Positions 57,465-64,000 of a DNA stretch of 64,000 nt are shown here, in pieces. The number at the start of each line of letters is the position of its first letter. Position 1 is the first letter of the stretch. A program made the translations under genes and the position numbers. This DNA is from Lysobacteraceae bacterium (GTDB taxonomy: Bacteria; Pseudomonadota; Gammaproteobacteria; Xanthomonadales; Rhodanobacteraceae): NCBI GenBank assembly GCA_028871555.1, contig JAGWNA010000005.1, positions 1 to 64,000 on the forward strand. Reading direction: 5' to 3'. Below the pieces are notes generated by a model. That model did not search any database and was not told where the DNA came from. It saw only the letters and a list, made by a program, of their open reading frames with translations.

Positions 57465-58658
57465 TCAGTGCGAGACGGCCGCCGGCGCTCCCAGTCGGCC
57501 GCGGTCGTCCAGCATGATCCGGCCCAGCGCGTGAAGTTCGGCGGCGATGCCGTAGCGCGCCGCCAGCAAACGCATCAACGGCTCCAGCGCCGACGGCTGC
57601 AGCGGGTAGCCGTGCGCCAGCACACGGGCACGGCCGGCTTCGCCGCGCTGGGCCGCGGTGACCGCGACCACGCCCAGGCCGGCCGCCTCGTGCGCGAACA
57701 GAACCGGCGCCGCCGCGGCCGCCGCGGCCGTGGCGAGGGTCTCCAGCAGATAGCCCGCGCCCGCTTCGGCGGCATCGCCGGACGCCGACCGCAGCCGCAG
57801 CGGCAGCTGGTGGGCGTCGAGCAGCGCGGCGTACTGGCGCAATTCGAACACGATGCCGGCGAACCCGTGCGCACGTTCCACGGCGTCGCCGGTTTGCGCG
57901 GCCAGCCATTGCGCCGGCGATTGCGTCAGCACCCTGCCCTGTGCGTAATGCAGCGCCAGTCCGCGCGCGCTCACCGACACCTGTTCACGCTCCGGCGTCA
58001 GCAGCGCGGTTTCCAGCAGGCTCCACAGCGCGGACAGATTGACGTGTTCGTACTGCACGCAGGTCAACGCAAGCAGATCGTTGCGGCTGAGGTATCGCAC
58101 ATGCTCGAGGCGGATGCCGAGCGTGCGCATCAGCCAGTCGGCGGTCAGCGGACCGGCTTCGCCGCGTCCGACCAGCTGGGTCTCCAGTTGCGCGGAGAGT
58201 TCTTCGCCCAGTGCCGCGGGGGCCAGCAGGCTCAACGGCAGCAGGCGCATCGGACCGTCGGCGAAGAGCGGCGACGGCTCCAGCGGCTGCGCCGGCATGC
58301 GACCGTCGTGGCTGCCGAACGCGACCACGCTGTCCAGCTGGACGCGTGGCACGCGCCGGGCCAGTTCCTCCAGCGTGGCCCACACCGGGAACCCCGGTCG
58401 CAGCAGCTCGGTCTGGTCGAACAGGGCGCCTGCCAGCGCCAGGCGGGTTTCGCCCACCTGCGGGATCAGTGCCTGCAGATCGCTGGCGATCAAGGGCGCC
58501 AGCGCGGCCGCTTCATCGCGGCTCAGGCACAGGCGCGGCGCCTGGCCGGCGGCGGGTTCCAGTGCCAGCACGACAGGCAGGGCGAGCAGCGTTTGTGCTT
58601 CCACGATCGGCAAATCCGCGTGATCAAAGACATACGATTCTACCAGCCGGCCGGCCAC
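57465..58658 (-). CDS. Conserved protein of unknown function
   Basis: 397 residues from a GTG at 58656-58658, with a G-rich ribosome site (AGCGGGGA) just upstream; no in-frame ATG is nearby. I do not recognise the family. The protein is leucine- and alanine-rich and mostly helical, without membrane segments or signal peptide. There are two halves: the first has VESYVFDHADLPIVEAQTLLALPVVLALEPAAG, and the second has alternating hydrophobic strands and an alanine run (TAAAAAAAP) near residue 315. It lies between the GGDEF-EAL gene and a thiolase gene, the latter divergent. High alanine content gives long open frames on the other strand, which are not genes. Confidence 0.65.
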   Translation of the reverse strand: MAGRLVESYVFDHADLPIVEAQTLLALPVVLALEPAAGQAPRLCLSRDEAAALAPLIASDLQALIPQVGETRLALAGALFDQTELLRPGFPVWATLEELARRVPRVQLDSVVAFGSHDGRMPAQPLEPSPLFADGPMRLLPLSLLAPAALGEELSAQLETQLVGRGEAGPLTADWLMRTLGIRLEHVRYLSRNDLLALTCVQYEHVNLSALWSLLETALLTPEREQVSVSARGLALHYAQGRVLTQSPAQWLAAQTGDAVERAHGFAGIVFELRQYAALLDAHQLPLRLRSASGDAAEAGAGYLLETLATAAAAAAAPVLFAHEAAGLGVVAVTAAQRGEAGRARVLAHGYPLQPSALEPLMRLLAARYGIAAELHALGRIMLDDRGRLGAPAAVSH

Positions 58659-58808
58659 GATCCCCGCTCACGGGGGGCACGTCCGGTGCCGTCGGCGGCG
58701 GCATGCGGCGGGTGCTGAATGGATCGGTACATTTTCCGCATCGTGGTCTTTCGCCGCGCGGCATGGCGGGTTAGCCTTGCGGAACTCGAGTGCCGGACAG
58801 TTCTGACC

Positions 58809-60095
58809 ATGGAAAACACGCACAGGCGCGTTGGGGTGATCGGCGGGGTGCGCATCCCGTTCTGCCGCAACAACACCGCGTATGCCGACGTCGGCAACTT
58901 CGGCATGTCGGTGAAGGTGCTCGGTGCGTTGGTCGAGCGCTGCGGGCTGCACGGCGTGGAGCTGGGCGAAGTGGCGATGGGCGCGGTGATCAAGCACGCT
59001 GCGGACTGGAACCTGGCGCGCGAGGCGCTGCTCAGTTCGGGACTGGCGCCGACCACGCCGGGCATCACCACCGCGCGTGCCTGCGGCACGTCGCTGGACA
59101 ACGCGATCATCATCGCCAACAAGATCGCCGCAGGGCAGATCGAGGCCGGCATCGCCGGCGGCTCGGACACCACCAGCGACGTGCCGATCGTCTACGGCAG
59201 GCGCCTGCGCAAGCGCTTGCTGGCGATCAACCGCGCCAAGGCACCGCTCGACAAATTGAAAACCGCACTGCGCGGATTCTCGCTGGGCGAACTGAAACCC
59301 TCGTTCCCCGGCGTGGCCGAACCGCGCACCGGCATGTCGATGGGCGACCACTGCGAGAAGATGGCGAAGGAATGGCAGATCCCCCGCGAGGCGCAGGATC
59401 AGCTCGCGCTGGACAGCCATCGCAAGCTGGCCGCCGCGTATGACGCGGGATTCTTCGACGATCTGCTGGTGCCGTTTCGTGGACTCAAGCGCGATGGGTT
59501 CCTGCGCCCGGATACCAGCATCGAGAAACTGGCCGCATTGAAGCCTGCGTTCGACAGGACGTCCGGCCATGGCACGCTGACGGCCGGCAATTCCACCGGT
59601 CTGTCCGATGGTGCCGCCGCCGTGCTGCTGGCCAGCGACGAGTGGGCGGCCGGACGCGACCTGAAAATCCAGGCATACCTGCGCGATGCCGAGGTCGCCG
59701 CGGTGGATTTCGTCCACGGCGAAGGCCTGCTGATGGCGCCGACCATCGCCGTGCCGCGCATGCTCGCGCGGCAGGGGCTCACCCTGCAGGATTTCGACTA
59801 TTACGAAATCCACGAGGCGTTCGCCGCGCAGGTGCTGTGCACCCTGCGCGCCTGGGAGAGTGCCGACTACTGCAAACGGCGGCTTGGCCTCGATGCGCCG
59901 CTGGGCGCGATCGATCCGGCCCGGCTCAACGTGCATGGTTCCAGCCTGGCGGTCGGTCATCCCTTTGCGGCCACCGGCGCGCGGGTCATTGCCACGCTGG
60001 CCAAGCTGCTCGAACAGAAGGGCTCCGGCCGCGGGCTGATCTCGATCTGCACGGCCGGCGGCATGGGCGTGACCGCGATCCTGGAGCGGCCATGA
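58809..60095 (+). CDS. Acetyl-CoA C-acyltransferase (thiolase), FadI-like
   Basis: 428 residues from the ATG at 58809. Thiolase fold with the nucleophile Cys at C92 in TARACGTSLDNAIII, a FadI-like insertion (RRLRKRLLAINRAKAPLDKLK), the second-half catalytic segment YEIHEAFAAQVL, NVHGSSLAVGHPFAATGARV and the final Cys loop CTAGGMGVTAIL. Length and motifs match FadI/trifunctional-type 3-ketoacyl-CoA thiolases rather than biosynthetic PhaA. It removes acetyl-CoA from 3-ketoacyl-CoA. No FadJ-type partner is next to it. Start codon choice: the first Met of the conserved frame; ribosome site weak. A TonB-like gene follows 31 bp later. Confidence 0.93.
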   Translation: MENTHRRVGVIGGVRIPFCRNNTAYADVGNFGMSVKVLGALVERCGLHGVELGEVAMGAVIKHAADWNLAREALLSSGLAPTTPGITTARACGTSLDNAIIIANKIAAGQIEAGIAGGSDTTSDVPIVYGRRLRKRLLAINRAKAPLDKLKTALRGFSLGELKPSFPGVAEPRTGMSMGDHCEKMAKEWQIPREAQDQLALDSHRKLAAAYDAGFFDDLLVPFRGLKRDGFLRPDTSIEKLAALKPAFDRTSGHGTLTAGNSTGLSDGAAAVLLASDEWAAGRDLKIQAYLRDAEVAAVDFVHGEGLLMAPTIAVPRMLARQGLTLQDFDYYEIHEAFAAQVLCTLRAWESADYCKRRLGLDAPLGAIDPARLNVHGSSLAVGHPFAATGARVIATLAKLLEQKGSGRGLISICTAGGMGVTAILERP

Positions 60096-60126
60096 GATCT
60101 TCCGCCACGGCCATTGCCAGCCCGCC

Positions 60127-60675
60127 ATGTTGCGCCTGCGCACCACCACAGGCCTGAGCGCGCTCGCGCTGGCCATCGGTATCGCCGGCACCGCCTGGCT
60201 CAGCAGCTTGACCGACCAGTGGCGCGGGCCGGGTTCGGCGGTGGTGGCGCAGCGCACAGCGCAGCCGCGACGCGTCCGGTTCGCGGCGCGGCAGCGGCCC
60301 GGCCCGGCCGGCACGGAGCGCCGGTTGCGTCCGGTGGTCACCGCGGATCCTGCCGGTGCGGCCCGGGCTGCCGCCGTCACGCCGCCACCGGAGCTGGTGC
60401 CCCTGGCGACGCCCAGCGACGACTCGCTGTCCTGGGATCAGCTGCGCGGCCATCTGGATGGCCGCGTGGTGCTGCACATCGAGACCGACGGCGAGGGCCG
60501 CGTAAGTGCCGCCAGCGTGGTCGAATCCAGCGGCGATGCGGTTCTCGACGACCATGCCTTGCGCACTGTGCGCGGTTGGCGCTTCCGTGTGCCGGCCGAC
60601 CATGCCGACGGGATCGCAGGCGAGCTGCCGATGCTGTTTTCTTCCCGGGGCGACGGGATTGCGCGCGTACCTTGA
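60127..60675 (+). CDS. TonB C-terminal-domain protein
   Basis: 182 residues from the ATG at 60127. One N-terminal membrane anchor (ALALAIGIAGTAWLSSL), an arginine/proline/alanine-rich linker of about 70 residues, and a C-terminal TonB-like domain: GRVVLHIETDGEGRVSAASVVESSGDAVLDDHALRTVRGWRFRVP. It may couple proton-driven ExbB/ExbD energy to a receptor, but no exbB or exbD is in the window and the Glu/Lys-Pro repeats of classical TonB are missing, so other functions of the fold are possible. It follows the thiolase by 31 bp and converges on the phospholipase gene. Confidence 0.85.
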   Translation: MLRLRTTTGLSALALAIGIAGTAWLSSLTDQWRGPGSAVVAQRTAQPRRVRFAARQRPGPAGTERRLRPVVTADPAGAARAAAVTPPPELVPLATPSDDSLSWDQLRGHLDGRVVLHIETDGEGRVSAASVVESSGDAVLDDHALRTVRGWRFRVPADHADGIAGELPMLFSSRGDGIARVP

Positions 60676-60781
60676 GGCCGTTTCGCTCCCGTCCGCAACC
60701 ATCGAAACAGGCCCGCATCGGGACTGACGCCGCGCGCGTCGGCTCGCGCGATGAAGCCAAGCCGCCGCAGTCGCGCATCGA

Positions 60782-62662
60782 TCAGAGGATGCCCTTCGCG
60801 CCGACCCCGAAGGCGGTGATCAGGCGGGTGATGATCAGCTTCGATGACAGCGCCACGTCGGGAAAATCGCCGACCGGTTCGTAGCAGGAAGTGAACGCCG
60901 GGTCGTCGATGCGCAATGGCTGGCAGCCAGGCTTGAGTTGATAGCTGGTGGCATAGCGGAACGGCCAGATGTCGAACAGCGGCAGGTGTTCGGAGATGTC
61001 GCCGATCACGTCGTTGATCTCGGTGAGGACCGGCACGGCCGGTTGCCGCGGGGCGATCACCCAGGCGTTTTCCGGCTCGGTGTCGCGGATGATGCTCTGG
61101 CGTACCTCGTTGGCGAAGCGCGGGTCGTAGACGATCACGCCGGCTTCGGTGTTGTAATGATCCGAGCGCGGGTCGAAGTTGTGCGAACCGACCATCGCGA
61201 AACTGTCGTCGATCACGATCGACTTGGCGTGCAGGCCGAAGCGCAGGCCCTTGCTCAGCAGCGGTGCCGGCCGGTTGTTGCCGCGGCTGCCAAGCAGGTG
61301 ATAGCGGATGTGGCGGGTGCCGGAGACGCCGGCCGTCGCGGGCGGCGCCGACGAAGCGGCGTTGGCGGAGTTGGCCAGCGCGTAGTCGGCGGCCGCACCC
61401 GGGGCATGCGGCTTGATTTCGTGGATCTCGAAACCGAATTTCTTCAGGTAGCGCTTGCGGTGCTTGTACGACATCGCATACACCGCGAAGGCATCGGTCG
61501 AGGCCAGCGAATTGGTGGAGACGACGATGCGGGGCGGTCGGGCGCGCCGGTGCAGATGCTTGAAGATGTGCTGGGCGCGCCGGCTCATCACCAGATAGGG
61601 CGTCTGCAGTACGACCTCGTGCCTGGCCGAACTCACCATTTCCATCACTTGATGGGTGAACTGGAGCGCATGTTGCTTGTCCGGCTTGTCGGTCTTCGCC
61701 GGCAGGTCGCTGAAGTAATCCACCTTGCCGGTATGCAGGGTGGCTGCGACCAGCCACTTCTGCAGCCATTGCGGATCTTCCGCGTCACGCTCGACCTGGG
61801 CGACACGCAACGGGCGGCGGTAGTGTGGCGGCGTCCAGGCCGGCGGCGAGGCATCGTCCATGATGCGCTGGTTGACGTCGCGCAGGTGGGTCAGCGGCAC
61901 GGAGCGCTTGTGGTGCCAGAACAGCTTGAAGCTGGCCGCCATCTGGCGGGCCGCCGGGCCGCCGACCATCACATCGCGATCGATGTAGTCGAAGTCGTCG
62001 TCCCAGTTGAAGTAGCGGTCCTGGTAATTGCGCCCGCCGGTGATGCCGATGCTGCCGTCCACCAGCAGCAGCTTGTTGTGCATGCGCTGGTTGAACTGCA
62101 TGAAGCAGCACAGCAGGCCCGCGGCGAAATCCAGCGGTGGCGTGTGCGCCTTGTGGAAGGTCGGGTTGTACAGCCGTACCTGCAGGTTGCTGCTTGCCAG
62201 TGCAAGCCGGTCCAGCAGGTTGGGATCGTCGAACGAGAACAACTGGTCGGCGAGGATGCGCACCTTTACCCCGCGCCGGGCCGCCTGCACCAGCTCGTTC
62301 AACACCAGCTGGCCGACGTCGTCCTGGTCCCAGATGTAGGTCTGCACGTCGATCGTGTGTCGTGCCGCGCGAATCAGGTTGATCCGTGCGGCCAGCGCCG
62401 GTTCGCTGTCGTTGAGCAGGGTCACCACGTGCACCGGATGCTGCGGCGTGGATTCGGCGAGGGCCCGGATTGCGGCCTCCAGCAACGGCGACGGTGTGGC
62501 ACAGTGATCGGGACGAGCACAGGTGGTGACGCGATCGGCGGTCGCCGCGACCACCGCGTCGGCTCGGCGGATCTGCGCCCGCGACAGCGTGCAACCCTGC
62601 AACAGCAGGGCGGCGGCGAGCAGGCTGAACAGGACGAACGGGCGCATGGACATGCGCGACAT
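60782..62662 (-). CDS. Phospholipase D-family lipoprotein
   Basis: 626 residues from the ATG at 62660-62662 (ATGs 3 and 5 codons further on are alternatives). Signal ends in LLLQGC, a lipobox, so it is a lipoprotein. Two HKD motifs, HNKLLLVDGSIGITGGRNY near residue 190 and HAKSIVIDDSFAMVGSHNFDPRS near residue 480, each with the partner Asn, so the active site is complete. Best fit is the cardiolipin-synthase-like/PLD group working outside the inner membrane (ClsC-like in length, but the lipid anchor differs). No cardiolipin role can be proven. It is the last gene of a leftward group after yceI (14-bp gap). Confidence 0.92.
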   Translation of the reverse strand: MSRMSMRPFVLFSLLAAALLLQGCTLSRAQIRRADAVVAATADRVTTCARPDHCATPSPLLEAAIRALAESTPQHPVHVVTLLNDSEPALAARINLIRAARHTIDVQTYIWDQDDVGQLVLNELVQAARRGVKVRILADQLFSFDDPNLLDRLALASSNLQVRLYNPTFHKAHTPPLDFAAGLLCCFMQFNQRMHNKLLLVDGSIGITGGRNYQDRYFNWDDDFDYIDRDVMVGGPAARQMAASFKLFWHHKRSVPLTHLRDVNQRIMDDASPPAWTPPHYRRPLRVAQVERDAEDPQWLQKWLVAATLHTGKVDYFSDLPAKTDKPDKQHALQFTHQVMEMVSSARHEVVLQTPYLVMSRRAQHIFKHLHRRARPPRIVVSTNSLASTDAFAVYAMSYKHRKRYLKKFGFEIHEIKPHAPGAAADYALANSANAASSAPPATAGVSGTRHIRYHLLGSRGNNRPAPLLSKGLRFGLHAKSIVIDDSFAMVGSHNFDPRSDHYNTEAGVIVYDPRFANEVRQSIIRDTEPENAWVIAPRQPAVPVLTEINDVIGDISEHLPLFDIWPFRYATSYQLKPGCQPLRIDDPAFTSCYEPVGDFPDVALSSKLIITRLITAFGVGAKGIL

Positions 62663-62676
62663 GATACGGGCAGCAC

Positions 62677-63243
62677 TCAGTCGAGGGTTGGGTCGAGCGC
62701 GATCAGCAGCCCCAGCTGGACCCGGTCGGACAACGTGGCGCGATGGCTGCGCATGCCGAACGCACTGCGTGAAATGTGGCCGCGCGCTTCAATCAGGCAG
62801 CTGGCCGCGGCCAGTGTCGGGCACCTTGCGGGAAGCAGCTCGAAGCGCACCGGGCGGACGATGCCGCGCAGACGGAGCCGGCCGTTCAGCGTGCCTCCTG
62901 CGGTCAACGTGGCAAGCGTCACCGGCGCGGAGCGGAAATGGAGTGCCGGGTAACGCGCGGCATCGAAGAACTCCGGTGCCAGGATCCAGCGGCGAACCCA
63001 TCGGGAGTCCGTCACGATGCTGTCTGTCGCGATGCTCGCATCGACGGTTGCCAGCCCGTGCGGGTCCAGTTTCACGTCGCCGGTGATCTGCGTGAAGCGC
63101 CCCTTGATCGTGTGCAGCCACAGCAGCCGGATCGCGAACTCGGCGTGCGAGCGGCGGGTATCGATGCGGTAATCGCTGGACCGTGCCGTTGGCGCGGCCA
63201 GCGCCAGCCCGGCGAGGAGCAGGCTGGCGAGGGGCCGCCTCAC
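62677..63243 (-). CDS. YceI-like periplasmic protein
   Basis: 188 residues from a GTG at 63241-63243, which overlaps the sixA stop by 4 nt (GTGA). Signal peptide PLASLLLAGLALAAPTARSS. Lipocalin-like YceI fold: YRIDTRRSHAEFAIRLLWLHTIKGRFTQITGDV, VDASIATDSIVTDSRWV, FFDAARYPALHFRS, GTLNGRLRLRGIVRPV and FGMRSHRATLSDRVQLGL. Such proteins bind isoprenoid-like lipids (polyisoprenoid-binding). The ligand here is unknown. It is tied to sixA by translational overlap and to the PLD lipoprotein by a 14-bp gap, suggesting one envelope-related transcript. Confidence 0.9.
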   Translation of the reverse strand: MRRPLASLLLAGLALAAPTARSSDYRIDTRRSHAEFAIRLLWLHTIKGRFTQITGDVKLDPHGLATVDASIATDSIVTDSRWVRRWILAPEFFDAARYPALHFRSAPVTLATLTAGGTLNGRLRLRGIVRPVRFELLPARCPTLAAASCLIEARGHISRSAFGMRSHRATLSDRVQLGLLIALDPTLD

Positions 63244-63713
63244 GGCGACCAGAAGGCATCCAGCCGGGCATGCCCCGGTTCCAGCGCACCGTCCAGATGC
63301 AGTACCGCCAACGCGCCGGGCGGCATGCCGCGGCATTCATCGGAGCGCCCTTCGACCAGCAGTGCGACCAGCCGTTCGATGCCCGGATTGTGGCCGACCA
63401 GCATCACGCTGCCGGCGTCGTCGTGTTGGTCGAGCAGGGCCAGCAGTTCGCCGGGAGAGGCGGCGTAGATTTCGTCCGCCAGCTGCGGGACCAGCGCACT
63501 GTCGAACGCCGACAGCGCCAGCCGGGCGGTGTCGTCGGTGCGCCGGGTGGGCGAACACAGCACGCGATCGAGCCGGGCGCCGTGTGCGGCCAGCCACAGT
63601 CCTGCCGCTTGCGCCTCCTGTTCGCCGCGCGCGCTCAGCGGCCGCTGCTGGTCGTTGCCGGTGTCGTCTGTCGGCACGGCTTCGGCATGTCGCAAGAGGA
63701 TCAGTTCGTGCAT
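63240..63713 (-). CDS. sixA: Phosphohistidine phosphatase SixA-like
   Basis: 157 residues from the ATG at 63711-63713. Short histidine-phosphatase fold: the RHG-type motif LILLRHAEAVP at residues 4-14 (phosphoacceptor His, here RHA as in SixA), SARGEQEAQAAG, VLCSPTRRTDDTARLAL with the second Arg, and the second His in VMLVGHNPGIERLVALL. SixA removes phosphate from phosphohistidine in phosphorelay or PTS proteins. The partner here is unknown. It overlaps yceI by 4 nt. The ParA-like gene lies 60 bp upstream in the same direction. Confidence 0.9.
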   Translation of the reverse strand: MHELILLRHAEAVPTDDTGNDQQRPLSARGEQEAQAAGLWLAAHGARLDRVLCSPTRRTDDTARLALSAFDSALVPQLADEIYAASPGELLALLDQHDDAGSVMLVGHNPGIERLVALLVEGRSDECRGMPPGALAVLHLDGALEPGHARLDAFWSP

Positions 63714-63772
63714 GGGAAAACTCCGCTGGGGTGGTGCCGCACTGCCGGTGCGGTTGCTGCAATGGGGCGCAT

Positions 63773-64000
63773 TCAATGCTGACGCTTGATCCAGCGCAGC
63801 AGTGCCTTCCAGTCCTGCTGGTGGCTGCGCACCTGCTCGGACTGGTAATCGAAGATGCCCTTGCCCAGTGCGCTGAGCAGGACATAGGCCTGGCTGTCGC
63901 GCAGTTGCGCGGCGATCGGAAACGGCGATTGTTCGGCGAGTTGCGCGACCGCATCCTGGCTGGCATGGGTCCACGGCTTGAGCCGGTTGGCGACCAGCGC
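63773..64000 (-). CDS. ParA-like ATPase, C-terminal end (gene runs off the window)
   Basis: 75 residues ending at a TGA (63773-63775); the start is beyond the right edge. The fragment reads ALVANRLKPWTHASQDAV, then SPFPIAAQLRDSQAYVLLSALGKGIFDY and QQDWKALLRWIKRQH. This matches the C-terminal part of stand-alone ParA/MinD-family ATPases, in which RD.Q.Y......G..IFD is the usual end pattern. It would be a second ParA besides the one at 25892, not accompanied by a ParB here. Identification rests on this pattern only; the Walker motifs lie outside the window. Confidence 0.65.
   Translation of the reverse strand, partial: ALVANRLKPWTHASQDAVAQLAEQSPFPIAAQLRDSQAYVLLSALGKGIFDYQSEQVRSHQQDWKALLRWIKRQH

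Noticed and set aside
1-64000. tRNA, rRNA or riboswitch
   Set aside because: No stretch with recognisable tRNA T-loop/acceptor pattern, rRNA or known riboswitch core was noticed in the intergenic regions; a covariance-model scan was not possible.

Overview
The window is 64 kb of GC-rich (roughly two-thirds GC), densely coding proteobacterial chromosome. Gene content points to the Xanthomonadales/Lysobacterales, most likely Rhodanobacteraceae (Rhodanobacter, Dyella or Luteibacter type): an outer-membrane carbohydrate-uptake locus with a LacI regulator, a carboxypeptidase-regulatory-domain TonB receptor and a 'tryptophan halogenase', UgpC-type sugar ABC genes, an rsmG/parAB neighbourhood, and many palindromic repeats of the 'GTAGGAGCCC...' type. 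The taxonomic call is an inference from reading, not from a search.

Layout. 1-1.7 kb: the end of an IS701-like transposase that looks frameshifted, then an AT-rich orphan gene and a gene-poor stretch. 1.7-9.3 kb: a secreted alpha/beta hydrolase, a two-gene operon of an acyl-CoA synthetase and a ThDP lyase resembling human ILVBL/HACL2, then valS with an unusual low-GC patch. 9.3-9.8 kb: five tandem ~96-bp palindromic (REPIN-like) units. 9.9-25.8 kb: pirin, then a carbohydrate locus read leftward (lacI, TonB receptor, flavin halogenase, GH144-like glucanase, sugar-binding lipoprotein, two permeases). It continues past an SPFH gene and rsmG with a GH1 beta-glucosidase and a divergent UgpC-type ATPase. 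Similar 14-bp LacI-type palindromes tie the two halves together. 25.9-27.6 kb: parA-parB. 27.9-38 kb: GT2 glycosyltransferase, DUF488, patatin, WYL regulator, DUF481 porin-like protein, hemC, Bax-inhibitor-1 protein, phosphoketolase, VIT transporter, cytochrome b561. 38-44.4 kb: zwf-tal-pgi and pgm, read leftward. 44.6-54.2 kb: a GST-like protein and a 2878-residue NdvB-type cyclic beta-1,2-glucan synthase. 54.3-64 kb: GNAT, PAS-GGDEF-EAL protein, an unknown conserved protein, thiolase, TonB-C-terminal protein, PLD lipoprotein, YceI, SixA and the end of a ParA-like ATPase.

How it fits together. GH144 enzymes known to date act on beta-1,2-glucan, and the window also carries the giant synthase for cyclic beta-1,2-glucan. 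A plausible model is import of glucan pieces through the TonB receptor, periplasmic trimming by the GH144 enzyme, uptake of sophoro-oligosaccharides by the ABC system, cytosolic hydrolysis by the GH1 enzyme, and entry of glucose into the zwf/tal/pgi/pgm and phosphoketolase routes. The halogenase in this locus has no evident role and is the most puzzling member. Many long open frames overlap these genes on the opposite strand; they are by-products of high GC and are not annotated.
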